Assembly (NCBI GenBank): GCA_032719365.1
Contig: CM064866.1
Coordinates: 2,585,781 to 2,649,780 of the forward strand
Length of the DNA: 64,000 bases
DNA from: Prinsepia uniflora
Lineage: Eukaryota; Streptophyta; Magnoliopsida; Rosales; Rosaceae
Reading direction: 5' to 3'
This document shows, piece by piece, positions 21,974-33,328 of the stretch. A program made the position numbers and the translations under genes. Below the pieces are notes generated by a model. The model saw only the letters and a program-made list of their open reading frames with translations, did not search any database and was not told where the DNA came from. Numbering within the stretch: the first letter of the stretch is position 1; each line of letters begins with the position of its first letter.

Positions 21974-24404
21974 TGAACGGATAAAATGGTATGTTTGAGA
22001 CTTGAGGAATCTAAGGACGATGTTCCCTATGTCATGAGAATTGCTGGATTTGGGGAGTTGTGGTCAACTCCGAGATTGGTAAGTTTGTGTATTGCTTATA
22101 TCCCCTGAGAGTACAAAGAAATTATTGAAATTGGAAAAGTCGAGGAAAACCATTCGTGGTATTGATGTGGGATTTTGTGATTGTGAATCACTTGGAACCT
22201 GAGGATTGAACCTGTTAAGGTTGAGATGTGAGACGAAGGCAGTATGGTATGCACATCCAGGCAGAGTTGAGGAAATTTCCGTTTGGAATCGGGGTGTGTG
22301 CATACATGATTATTGGCGGACGTGAAGTCCGAGTAATGAATTGATTTTGGACACGTGGTGGTCCAAGTGAGGTATAGACGTGGGCAGTCCAGTGGTTGGA
22401 CTTGACATCTCATTGGGAACATGTCTGTTTCCATCATGGTTGGAACTCCCGATCCGGGGAGAGTTGTGATTGGGAGACGAGAGGAGTGCTCGTTTCCGCA
22501 TCGGTGATTGGTATTCCGAAGTCTTTGGGGTTGACTTCATATTTCCTGCCGTGGCAGAGGATGATTGTTGCTACCAGTACGTTGAGTGTGTATTGGTTGG
22601 TGGACCCATGTTTGGCTTGGGGTCATTGGACACAAGAAGTTGTGTATGATTGTGGATTTGGTGGGAAATGCGAGGTCATCTTTCCACCAAGGGAAATTTG
22701 GCGAAGGATTCAATTGAGGGTGTAAGACCCTACGATCAGCTTTCAGATGGACTGTTAACTACGTGGGCATGTGTGGATCCTAGGTGGATCTGATTTGTGA
22801 TGTTGTCGACTTTGGACGATGTGACGATCTAGGATCGTGATGTTGCTTGTCGAGTGACGTAGCGATGAATCTGGGTTGTGATCGTGATGATCCAGATTGG
22901 ATGAGAGTTATCACTTTTACCTTGGTACGAGAGTCGTAAATGACGGGACTGAACTTCTTTTCGGAGTGAGTCCATATGGTTGTTACTCGGTTGAGTAGGT
23001 TTCCGATGTGGTCGGATTTTGTCAACCTTTGACGTGTGGATATTGGGATTGGCTTCCCTATGAAGTCAATCGAGTGTTTTGGAGAGGCAACCGATAGATT
23101 CGGTTACGTTACGTCTTGATGGACGTAAACGAGGTTTTGGGTTTTGGAATCGAATTTTTGGGTGACGATTCAGGATTCGATTGCGAAGCTCGAAAGTGGA
23201 TTACTGGATTTGGGTGCGGAATGATTATTCCAATGCTAGCTTACGGAGTAATGATTTCGAATTCGGATTTGGAAATGGAATAAAAATATGATGTTTGGGT
23301 TTGGATTCGGAATTTCTTACGAAATTGCGAATTCGGATTCGGAACTAGAACTGGATGACGGGTGGAGTTCGCTTTGTCTCATGTTGGTGTGGACAAAGGT
23401 ACTTCATTATTGGAACGTGTCTGGCTATGACCTGGGTGGTTGTAGGCGGATTGTTGGATTGATGTACGTACAGGGTACGTTATACGAGGATTGTTACGGG
23501 TTAGGCTGAGTGGTGCCTAATGGCGGTACATGGGATGTACCAGTGGTGTGTAATTAAACGTGTTGGTAATCGGCTTGGTTCCGATATCATTTGTTTGGTT
23601 GTGATTGTGGACTGGACATTGGATACTGTGCGCTGTGCAGAGTGATTTTGTCGGGTTCAGTGATTGTATGAGCAGGTGCTCTTGGCCACGGTTGGCTAGT
23701 GGAACCCCGGTATTGATATGTGTGATCACTGCTGGGCTGGTATTCAATGTGTTCCAGTTGCGCCACTTGATTGGGTTAATTGACGGTATACGTACACTCA
23801 GGATGAGTGAATTGGTGGTCTGAGTAACCACGAGTAGCCTTGTGTGACTTGATCACACCGTGATTTCCCAGCGTCTTGGTTCGCTGAGGGAGTCGGCGAT
23901 TATGGACATTGAGATTAATTGGTGTCGCAGGATTGGGCTTGCCCTGCGAATTGAGATCATGTGGTTGATCTTACGCTACATCGAGGGTGATGTAGTACGT
24001 GGTGTTGTCACGGACGGACAGATGGTTGGGGCTTTACTAGGGTGGTAAAGCTTAGTGGTGACACTTTGACTGATAGTGTCAGCATGGACTGGCAAATGAG
24101 ATTTGGTGACTCCCAATGGGAGCAAATGTAAGGATATATTGATAATGGAAAGGAACCGTCTAGCTGAAGGAGTCAGCTTAATGGTTAGGCGATTTTATCG
24201 CGGATCAGGTGATCATTTCCACTCGCGGTGGTCGAGTGTTGTTGCTATTATGACGTATGACTGTGATGGGATGTCTGGGTGCATACGAGGCTGGTGTTGA
24301 CCCAGCAAGTGGGTGTACAGGGGTACACAGATATGTGATCGAATTGTTTTCCACGAGGTGTTTGTGGAATAAGGTTGTTGGTAATTTCGATGACGAAATT
24401 CTTT
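21974..24404 (+). other. Non-coding interior spacer of the LTR element
   Basis: About 2.4 kb between the gag-protease stop and the polypurine tract. It holds only short frames without recognisable domains, and word usage is monotonous (GTGG, TTGG, GATTCGGATTT). Its last codons (about 24378-24403) read GNFDDEIL then a stop, resembling the C-terminal tail common at the end of Gypsy pol. It could thus be a relic of an ancestral pol end. No other pol homology was seen. Confidence 0.75.
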
Positions 24405-24416
24405 AAGGAGGGAAGG
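24405..24416 (+). other. Polypurine tract
   Basis: AAGGAGGGAAGG, one base before the 3' LTR start TGTAACGACC at 24418. This is the expected plus-strand primer of a retrotransposon. Confidence 0.88.
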
Positions 24417-24417
24417 T

Positions 24418-27400
24418 TGTAACGACCCGTCCCGAATATCGGGATTTAATAATATTTAATTGTGATTTACTAATCTGGGATTAGTTGAGCGATTTCGGAC
24501 GAATTGTGCAAAATGACCGTTTTGCCCCTGGGCGTGGGCAAAACGTTGACTTTTAATTCGGATGGTCAAATGGACTTTGACTGATGACCGTGACGTAGTT
24601 CGGGACGTCACGAGTTCATAGACAGGTGACACGTTTGATTCCGACGTTCGTGGTGAAAGTTATGATGTACGGAAGTCCAGGGGCATTTTCGTAATTTGGA
24701 CGAAATAGGGGCAAATGTTGACTTTTTGACCGGGATGTCCGATGTTCGAGGGCCAAGGACCGTTACGTAGGTTTCGTCGATGCGAATCCAACGACAGGCG
24801 GCACGCCGAAATCGGAGATTCGACGACGAAGTTATGGGTCACGGAAGTTTGGTTTCGTTATGCACGCATTACGAGGCGGGGACACGTGGCGTTTTCTGAT
24901 TGGCCTGGGATTCTGAGTGGGACACGTGGACCACTAACCTTTAATTATGGACTCAGATCTGGATTGGTGGGATTGGATTAAAATATTTGGAATTAAATAA
25001 CTAAAGAATTCTCACTTTGATCAACTTTTGATCTGGGCCTTTCATCTGGTCTGTGCCTTCAATCCAGGCCATCCATCTCCTCCCTCCCCATCTGGACAAA
25101 TCATCTCCTCTGTTTTATAATTCAACCGATACCCCATTTGCTTCTTCCACATACAGCACACATATTCCTCATCTCATCATCTCTACTGTGCGTGCACAAC
25201 CTTGGGAGTGACTGAGGAAGTATGAGAGACGGTGGGAGGCGGCAGGACGACGGCGGCGACCGCGGTGGTCCACGGCGGGGGTGCTAACCCGAGGAGAGTT
25301 ATGCCCAGGTTTTTGGAAATCGACAATTTGTTGTGTTTCTGGGCTCCTTCTTGATTCCTTTGGGACTTGGGGTCAGAAACAGGCACGAAGGGCTAGTTTT
25401 CGAAGCTCGAGGTGAGCTGGGCACGGCGGGGACGGCGGTGCCCGTAACCCGGTTCGAAACCAAAAATGGTGATCGGGTTTTGGATGGGTATTGGACGTTG
25501 GATTTGATCCTACGGTGTTCTATGAACATAAACAAACCTTGTGGACGTGATTTTGGGGATCGAGGCGGCCGGAATCGGGAGGAAGGACGATCGGAAATTT
25601 CTGGACTTCGGGTTTGTGTCAGAGGTAATATTCTGGACGTTACTCCTGGTTTTGGATTCCACAGAACTGTTGGTTGAACTCAGACGATCTTGCAGGTGAA
25701 AACCCCGTCCAAAATGATCCAGTATCGATGGAGAACCAGTCGGGTTGGCCCGCGGGTCACGGCGACCCGTTTACCAATCGTTCGGGTTGAACGACGGTGA
25801 ACAGTACCCGGCGCGTGGGTTTCACGCGCAGGGAGTTCAACCGGCGCGTGGGGGCGCGTGTGAGGTAATTTTGGGAAACTTCCAACATGAATTTTGTCCT
25901 ATACAATGTAACGAACATTTTAGCGTTGGTTTCGTGTCGATCGGATCCCGTTTCGTTATTGTTCGGGATGTCCGAAGGTTTTAAATCCAGTTTAAAAATA
26001 CTTAAAAATTCGGGAAAATTACGGGACTTGAATAGGATGTTAATGATGAGGTTAGTGATCCTCTAAATTGATTTGAACAGGATTGGGAGTCCCGGTGATA
26101 GTGATGTGGCCCGGGAAGGCCTATGGCACGCGTATCGAGGCGCTCGGTTAAACGGTCTGTGAGTGGACATTGGTTTCATAAATTCGATGCATGCATAACT
26201 GTTTTATGATTGTTATAATTATGATTAAATGATTTACTTTGGATATCGGTGAATTTAAAATGATTTCACGCATTTCGAGGTGAATTACGTATTTGCACGT
26301 AAACCGGGATTTTCTGGATTTTCACCGATTTCCATAAATGTGGTTGGATATGATTTCATGAAACGGTTATGAACTTGAATAATGTAAAATCGGGCCAGGG
26401 GCCCAGTTGAACTATGAAATCGGGCCAGGGGCCCAGTTAACATGTGGATCGGGTCAGGGGCCCAGTTAACTTGTGGAATCGGGCCAGGGGCCCAGTTGAT
26501 TTCTACACGTGATTGCGGGTCGGGGACCCTAAAATGGAATTGAATAAATGTTTCCTGGTTTACATTTTATATATGTTCACATGCTGGAATCTATAAATGG
26601 TTTTGATGATATTTCGGTTATGGCACGTTTCACGGTATTTGGGCATGAGACCCGTTTGATGAAACGTAACGAATGGTTCGGATTTTATCTATGTATACCT
26701 ATATGTTTTGCATGTGGATATCTATAAAATGTATTTGGTACTGCACTGTATAGATCCTTCCATATTATATTGTCTCCTCCGGATGAGGTACCCCGGAGAG
26801 GTCACGGACGTCTAGTACGTCCAGCGTCTATGACGCTAAGCATCGGGGATGCTGTACCCGAACGGGGTTCGGGGATTGAACTCGGAAATTGAGACCCGAG
26901 TGGCACGCGTAGCCTTGTGATTGTGACCTTATTGACGTCAGGGACGTCAGACATCAGGGATGTCGGATTGGAGTGTATAGTGCAGTGGCTAAAATAATGG
27001 TTATGGTTTATATTATATGCCTTATGGTTCATATTACTGGATTTATGAAATAACTCTTGGATTTACTTTTGGAAATTGAAACTATGCTTTGGTTTCCGGG
27101 CTAAGGCCCTAACGGTTATTTCTGAATAAATATGGGATTATTGGTTTTGGTGCATGCATATGATTTTACTGAGGGGCATAAATGTCTTATAAATGTTTTC
27201 AACAGACTTGTTTATTTTCGTCCACTCACAGCTTTTGTTTTTAATGCCCTTCAGGTTGATTCCGGATACGACTGCAGCAGAGACTTGAGCATCGCACACC
27301 TCCTCCATCGATCCTTACGCACTCTCGAAGCCCGTTTGGGCAATGGCAATCGGTTATCCCTTGTCTGGCGCCTCTTGTCAGACGGGAGCACGTCGCATTC

Positions 27401-27437
27401 CATGGTAATCCCGGGGGGATTGGGATGGGTCGTGTCA
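24418..27437 (+). mobile_element. Element C: complete 3' LTR (TTAAA target duplication)
   Basis: A 3,020-bp LTR from TGTAACGACCCGTCCC to GGGATGGGTCGTGTCA, followed by TTAAA at 27438-27442, the same 5 bp that precede C at 12357-12361. It is the only uninterrupted LTR of C and shows the module order: duplicated 5' module (24590-24850), CGCGTG repeats (25810-25862), GGGCCC units (26387-26500), stem-loop string (26775-26965). It nearly equals 12362-14688, which proves that both belong to one insertion. Confidence 0.95.
26775..26965 (+). repeat. String of short stem-loops in LTR C
   Basis: Consecutive inverted repeats with short loops: CTCCGG..CCGGAG, GGACGT..ACGTCC, AGCGTC-TAT-GACGCT, GCATC-GGG-GATGC, CCCGAAC..GTTCGGG, CTCGG..CCGAG, TGACGTC-AGG-GACGTCA, GACATC-AGG-GATGTC. 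Order and stems match LTR A and, in part, D. Confidence 0.85.
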
Positions 27438-27442
27438 TTAAA

Positions 27443-29092
27443 TTATGAAATTGAAGCCACATATCGATTATAAACATGGAATAGATGGTAATAAGTGAAA
27501 GAAACGATAAAATTGAGTCAGAATTAGTTGAGAACGAACCGGGTCTGATCGCGGGTCGTAGGCTCCGTTTATCAGAGAAACGGGTAAGGAAGGAAACTGT
27601 TCACGGTTACTGTAGCACGGCGCGTGGGCTCACGCGCAGCCGATTGCGGCGGCGCGTGAGGGCGCGTGGCCGGGAATCTGGTCATGGTTCCAACATACTT
27701 TTTGATGCTTTCGATGATACGGACATTTTAAAATTGGTTTTGAGTCGATCGGACACCGTCTCGATAATGTTTCGAGGGTCCGAAGGCTTAAGTTACGTAT
27801 TTAATTAATATTCCCGGAAAATTATGGGAAAATTATATGATGTAAATTGACTTGTTAGTAACCCTACATAATGATTTTGGACAGGATTCGAGATTCCTGA
27901 CAAGTATCGGAAATTACGGAAAGGCGTGCAGCGCGGAAATCGAGCGGTTTGGACGGTGTGTGAGTGGAAGTTTGTTTTATAAATTGATATGCATGCATAG
28001 TTAAATGTTTTACATGATTGATTGCATAATTTGGTTTGAAATGATGTCATGATTTGTTTGGATGATTATTTATGATTTAATGATTATTTTAATGGGTCGT
28101 TCGGACACGTTTTACGAGAAATGTGTAAATGGTATTTTGGGCTAGGCCCGGAGTCAAAATGGTTTCAAAATGGATATTTTGATGAATTGATAAATTCAAG
28201 GATGATTTATGGATTATTATAATGTTTTCGATATGATTTTACGGATTTACGTATAAATGCTATTTTGGCTTGAGTCCTGGTTGGTAACAATTTTGACTTG
28301 GTTTGAAGTCAAGGATTTGATTAAGATGTTTTGGGATATGATCCCGGGATGATTTTCATTGTGACTGTGATTGTGAATACCCAGACGGTCGAAACTAGGG
28401 GTGTTCCCAGACGACCGGAGCTCGGGGATATGATTGTGATTGTTCCCAGGCAGCCGGAGCTCGGGGTGTTCCCAGACGGCTGGTACTCGGGGTGAGATAT
28501 ATTCCCAGATAGCCGAGGCTTGGGGTGTTCCCAGACGGCTAATGCTCGGGGTTATGGCCTACGCGTAATGAAGACGTGACAGTGTGATGGTTTGTGCACT
28601 TGTGAATAGTGCGGATTGACTGATTGATTGATTGAGTAATTGATTGTGACCTTGTGCATAGTACTGTTTAATGTTGCGTACTGGTATTGAGTACGAGTTC
28701 TGGTCTGTGTGGCCAGGTGACTATGTTTTCATGTGTTTGGCCTGAGAGCCGAGAATTTAACTTGTTAGATGGTTTGGCTGGAAAGCCAGTGATTGTGTTT
28801 CATATGTTTTTCCCTATGCATGCAGGTTTGATAAACTGGAGGGTAAATGATGTCTTTTAAAATGTGTTTTAACGAATATATTTTTGTCCACTCACACCTT
28901 TATTTTTGATGACCCTCCAGGCCGTGGCACAATGTTCGGGGCTGATCTCGAGGCGGAGGCATGAGCGGAAATCGGCATAGTTATCCCTTGTCTGATAAGT
29001 GCTGACGGATAGTTTCGGGACTTCAGTTGACTTGTCAGACGGGAGCAGGACCGTGCACGGTTATCGAGGTCCAGTTGGGACGGGTCCTGTCA
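27443..29092 (+). mobile_element. Solo LTR 'B', right part (GATCT target duplication)
   Basis: Continuation of the LTR that starts at 11222. It ends GGGACGGGTCCTGTCA at 29092, and GATCT follows at 29093-29097, matching 11217-11221. It carries CACGCGC/GGCGCGTG repeats at 27616-27670 and its own tandem array at 28378-28555. Confidence 0.9.
28378..28555 (+). repeat. Tandem CCCAGACGGC...CTCGGGGTG array in LTR B
   Basis: About six copies of a 26-37 bp unit built on TTCCCAGACGGC and GCTCGGGGTG. The position in the LTR matches that of the GGGCCC array in C and D, but the unit sequence is unrelated. Confidence 0.8.
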
Positions 29093-29604
29093 GATCTAGT
29101 TTTGAGTTTAAAGACTCGGTTGATTGACAGGGGAGGGCCTTGGATTGATATGTTTTGAATTTAAAGACTCGGTTATTGTGATATTCCCCGAGGTCTGATT
29201 GATTGTGTTTTGAGTTTAAAGACTCGTTGATATCCCGGGAAGGCCTGATGATGCGCATGTGTTTTGAGTTTAAAGACTCGGCGCGCTTGAGATCCAGCAA
29301 CTGAAAACCAGTGAAAAACCAACCGAAAATCACAATCAATCAATCTGATGGATCTCAAGCGCGCCGAGTCTTTAAACTCAAAACACATGCGCATCATCAG
29401 TCCTTCCTGGGATATCAACGAGTCTTTAAACTCAAAACACAATCAACATCCTCAGGGGATATCACAATAACCGAGTCTTTAAACTCAATACATATCCAAG
29501 TCTTTAAACTCAAAACATATCAATCTAGGACCCTCCGTCGTCATCAATCAACTGAGTCTTTAAACTCAAAGCTAGATCCAGCCATATACCGAGTCTTTAA
29601 ACTC
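29093..29604. repeat. Large inverted repeat holding ten GAGTCTTTAAACTC units
   Basis: Left arm about 29093-29295, loop of about 55 bp, right arm about 29350-29604. The arms match as reverse complements over about 200 bp with few differences, and the right arm carries one extra unit-bearing segment. A 14-bp unit, GAGTCTTTAAACTC and its complement, itself nearly palindromic, occurs at 29104, 29157, 29212 and 29266 on the left and at 29366, 29420, 29473, 29498, 29554 and 29591 on the right. The spacers between units also pair. A transcript would fold into one long hairpin. Confidence 0.9.
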
Positions 29605-30000
29605 AAAACCACGTGAAAAATCATAGAAAAACCAGAAATCCATCGAAAATCAAATTCCAAAACCAAATCCGAAATCATCATTTGAAATCTCAATTTCAAT
29701 CCGGAAATCACATCCATAATTCATTTCCAGATCCGAATCCGAAATCATCATTCCGAAGCCAAATCCGAAAATCCACTTTTCAAGTATCACAACCGAATCC
29801 CGAATCATATTTTCGAAATTTGATTCCCAAACCCGAAATCACGTTTATCGAAATCACTTTTCCAAAATCTCTTATAAATCATTGAAATCAAATCATATTT
29901 CAAATCTCAAATCATAGTATTGAAACCATTATCAAATCATCGTATAAAACTATAATTTTGTAAAACGTGCAAAACGTAAATATATCGAACGTGCAAAACC
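29098..30000 (-). mobile_element. Decayed element 'F', right part with large hairpin
   Basis: Continues the element-like DNA that ends at 11216 on the other side of solo LTR B. It contains the hairpin described next. Then, at 29640-29900, come AT-rich 'aaatccgaaatcat' words that on the minus strand resemble 23130-23340 inside element C. No coding relic. The element's outer boundary near 30000, 190 bp before a gene start, is not defined. Confidence 0.4.
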
Positions 30001-30193
30001 ATAAATCACCAATATCGCAATGTGATTAATGTCCAAGTTCTTTATGCATTTAAGATAATAAATCTAATATAATTATACGTTGTCCACATCCATCGTTTAA
30101 TATTAAACCGAACGACGTCGTGTGCCCTCCACAAGTAATCTTGGCTATCCAATTCCGACTCCGCAGAATTGTAAAGTTTGGGCGGTTGGTTTA

Positions 30194-30557
30194 ATGGAGG
30201 ATAGCAAAAAGGGATACGCGTGGGCAATCTCAGCCGGACTAAACGCCGCACTCGCCGCCGTTTCAGCGAAGCTCATCACTCCCCAGGTAGCGCTCTGTAA
30301 TCTTCCCCGTACTCAAGTTCATAAATTTGAAGACCGTTGTTGGATTTAGATCTCAAAATCTTAGAACTTTTTTCCTCGTTTAATCTGTAACTAAGGTGAA
30401 ATAATTGTGAATTAAACAGATTATTAGGTTTGGTTTCGTGATTTTATTCAACGTCACAATGTGGGGATGCTATGTGAATAGCCTCAAAGCTCTCTCGTCT
30501 CTGCAAGCCACAGTCACGAATTTTGCTGCGAACTTCCTCTCTTCTGGTCTACTATGA
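30194..30557 (+). pseudogene. 5' part of an EamA/TMEM42-like small membrane protein gene
   Basis: Exon 1 (30194-30286) encodes 31 residues beginning MEDSKKGYAWAISAGLNAAL. A GT-AG intron follows, and exon 2 starts at 30420 (IIRFGFVILFNVTMWGCYVN...) and runs through ...NFAANFLSSGL to an in-frame TGA at 30555-30557. Plant members of this family of about 110-120 residues continue with a third segment (glycine-rich helix and a C-terminal SKSS-type tail), which I could not find up to about 31.5 kb. Either a third exon is missing, making this a truncated gene, or it lies beyond a long intron and the donor is the weak GTCTAC at about 30547. Two hydrophobic helices are visible. Retroelement DNA ends only about 190 bp upstream. 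Confidence 0.6.
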
Positions 30558-30852
30558 TTTGATCAACTGTAAATGATCTAAGAGATCAGATTTCATTTAT
30601 AGGCCAAAAAGATTGTGGGATCCAAAGAGAGAGAACATGCATTGTTCTTTGGCAAATTACATATTACTATTATATGAGTTATGAGTTACTCCTTATAACA
30701 TAGTCAACATTTCAAATATTAAAACGTAAAATTTTATCTCGTCCGTTTAAATTTTTTGTTCCAATTTTCGTTAGATGCTGATATAATGTCTGTCAGTTCA
30801 ATTTTTTAACTGTTATTATTCTCAATTTACCAATTTTTACTCCCAAAATTAA

Positions 30853-31143
30853 GAGAACGGAAGAGAACACGGAAAAATAAAACTCAAATTGGACGTCAAA
30901 ATGGGTAAATTGACTTACATGCCATTTTTATGAGGTTGATAAGAAGGGAAATGAGACCCACAAATACCATGTTAGAATCTACGAGAAGTTGAGACAAAAC
31001 AGAAGAGAACACGGATAAATAAAATCCAAATCGGACGTCAAAATGGGTAAATTGACTTGCATGCTATTTTTATGAGGTTGATAAGAAGGGAAATAAGACT
31101 CACAAATACCATGTTAGAATCTACCAGAAATTGAGATAGAAAA
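30853..31143. repeat. Two tandem copies of a ~145-bp unit
   Basis: 30853-30999 and 31000-31143 are near-identical direct copies. Shared landmarks are GGACGTCAAAATGGGTAAAT and ATGAGGTTGATAAGAAGGGA. It is non-coding, and origin and function are unknown. Confidence 0.85.
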
Positions 31144-33275
31144 TTTAATGGAGGGGTCAAGTGTCACATTTTGAAAAGTTCATGAGAATAATTGCAATAT
31201 TGAAATAGTAAAATATAAAATTGTCATAAAGTGTAAACTTTATATAGTAATAAACAATAATTCCCCTTTATTTAAATATTTTACGATTTACAAAGGTAGA
31301 AACACCATGAAAAACCAAATTGGGAGAACTTGAAGGAAATATTGGTGCCGTTTGGAGTCATTTTGGTAGATTTGTGATGGAGGATCAGGAACTATGCTTG
31401 AGGCAGGAGCTGGGCACTTGGATTTGGAGGGCCCATTTTTCTGATTTCCGGGTCTTGCAAATCAGGTGAATGGGCTATTTCATGTACCCCAACTACCCAC
31501 AATGTGTACGGTTCATGACCGACTTTGTCATTCCCATGGAAGTCGGATCAGGTGGATGGTCCAACCCTCCTCACAAATGATGGACTGCTTTTGCATTGTG
31601 TATCACTTTACTCCACTCTATTAGACTCTGAGATCTTAAAGATATATGCAGATTCATATTGATATTATTTATTGGACAATCCATGCATTTTGCCTTGGTG
31701 ACACGTACCACTATTTTAATTTACCAAATTATTTTTATAAATATATCATAATCGGAACCGTTCATTCTCTAAATCATCATGTCATGATCATCTCCACAAA
31801 AAATCAACAAGATTTGATGTATTTTCAGCATTCAAATATATCAATTAAATAGACGGTTCACCATGAAATTAAAATCTTAATTCTTACGAAACTTGTTGAT
31901 TTATTTGATACATATGAGTGACCAAACAACATTCAATCTTGTTGATTTTTAACAAAGATGATTTTGATATTATGGTTTAAAAAATGAGTGGTCCAGATTA
32001 TGATATATAAACCAAGATAATTCGATAAATTGAAAGGATGATATGAGAATAAACCACCATAATGAGATACACGTATTTACTTATATTTTTATAAGTATCA
32101 AATCATTCTCAAGATTTAATTATATGTAAAGAGGGTGGAACACCTAAGAGAAATTCTATTTATTATTTTCCAATATAATGACATTATCGTAAGAAAAAAA
32201 AATTATCATTTGATTAATTTTTATACGAAGAGAAATATGATTAGACAACAAAATTAGCTAATAATAGTAGCTACTAACCCATCTCATCGTTTGGGTCTTG
32301 ACCCAAAAGAAGTAAAGAGGCACTCATCTTGGGCCGTGGACCGGGCCTGCTTAAATCTTGTATGGCAAGCAATCTCGTTTAGTTTTTATTTTCTATAAGC
32401 CCAACAACCAAGTTGATGGGCCATGGGCAACATAATTTTATATCTTAAATCATTGTATTGAGTCTTGATTGTTAGGAGACTCCCTAAACTGGTTGGTGAA
32501 ACTAGAAGGGAAAAATGGATGGTCTTGACTTTAATATACGACACAGAGAATTTTTTTCCAATTTAACACGGAATTAATGATTTGTTAATCATCATCAATG
32601 CAAATTAAACTTGTTCTTGAACTAAACTTTGCCCTATGGCTCTGTGTCGCTTTCATTAATTATGGGGATGTAATGGGTTAGGCCAAATTCAACCTACCAA
32701 TGTTAAAATCGACTTTTGATTTGGTTGGAAATAAATTTTATACTCATATGAACAGACTGAACAGTGGTGGAGTCAAAATTTAATATTATAGGGAATCAAA
32801 CGACTTTTTTAAAAAAAACATACAAATGCCATTTTAATTGTAATAAAAAAATGAGAGGCGTCATATATTTTTATCTTAATTCTAATAAAACAATGACTTG
32901 AAAAGTTTATAAGCTTTATTTATCACTGCAGATATTCATAAATGAAAAAAAATAAGTAGAGAAATATAAGTAAAAACATAACCCGTTGAAAATATGGAAT
33001 AAATGCATTTTAGAAATATTTGTAGTTTGAAAAAAAAAATAACAAAAGAAGCAAATAAGGAATAAAAAGTTAAAATTTTAGAAACTTTAAATGTATTTCT
33101 AGTAAATTAGTGTAGTATTATTTATATATAATATATATATATTAGAGGGGAGTGTAGTATCATATATAAATTAATTTTGTTTAAATACATAAAAAATGTA
33201 GCACAAAATTATAAGAGAAAGTAAGAAAATCTTGATAAAAAAATCGAAATATATGTATTATTATATGATATATAG

Positions 33276-33328
<53 letters not shown>

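Noticed and set aside
22396..24300. Short plus-strand frames in the interior spacer, considered as reverse transcriptase or integrase
   Set aside because: None shows the YxDD, HHCC or DDE-type motifs or any other pol motif. The region was called non-coding.
29098..29604. CRISPR-like appearance of regularly spaced short repeats
   Set aside because: Plant nuclear DNA, repeats on both strands in one inverted repeat, paired spacers, no cas genes. It is a hairpin, not a CRISPR array.
29311..29616. 101-residue frame with repeated RVFKLKT, and its antisense partners
   Set aside because: A translation of the 14-bp hairpin units and their spacers. Frames exist on both strands only because the unit contains no stop in them.
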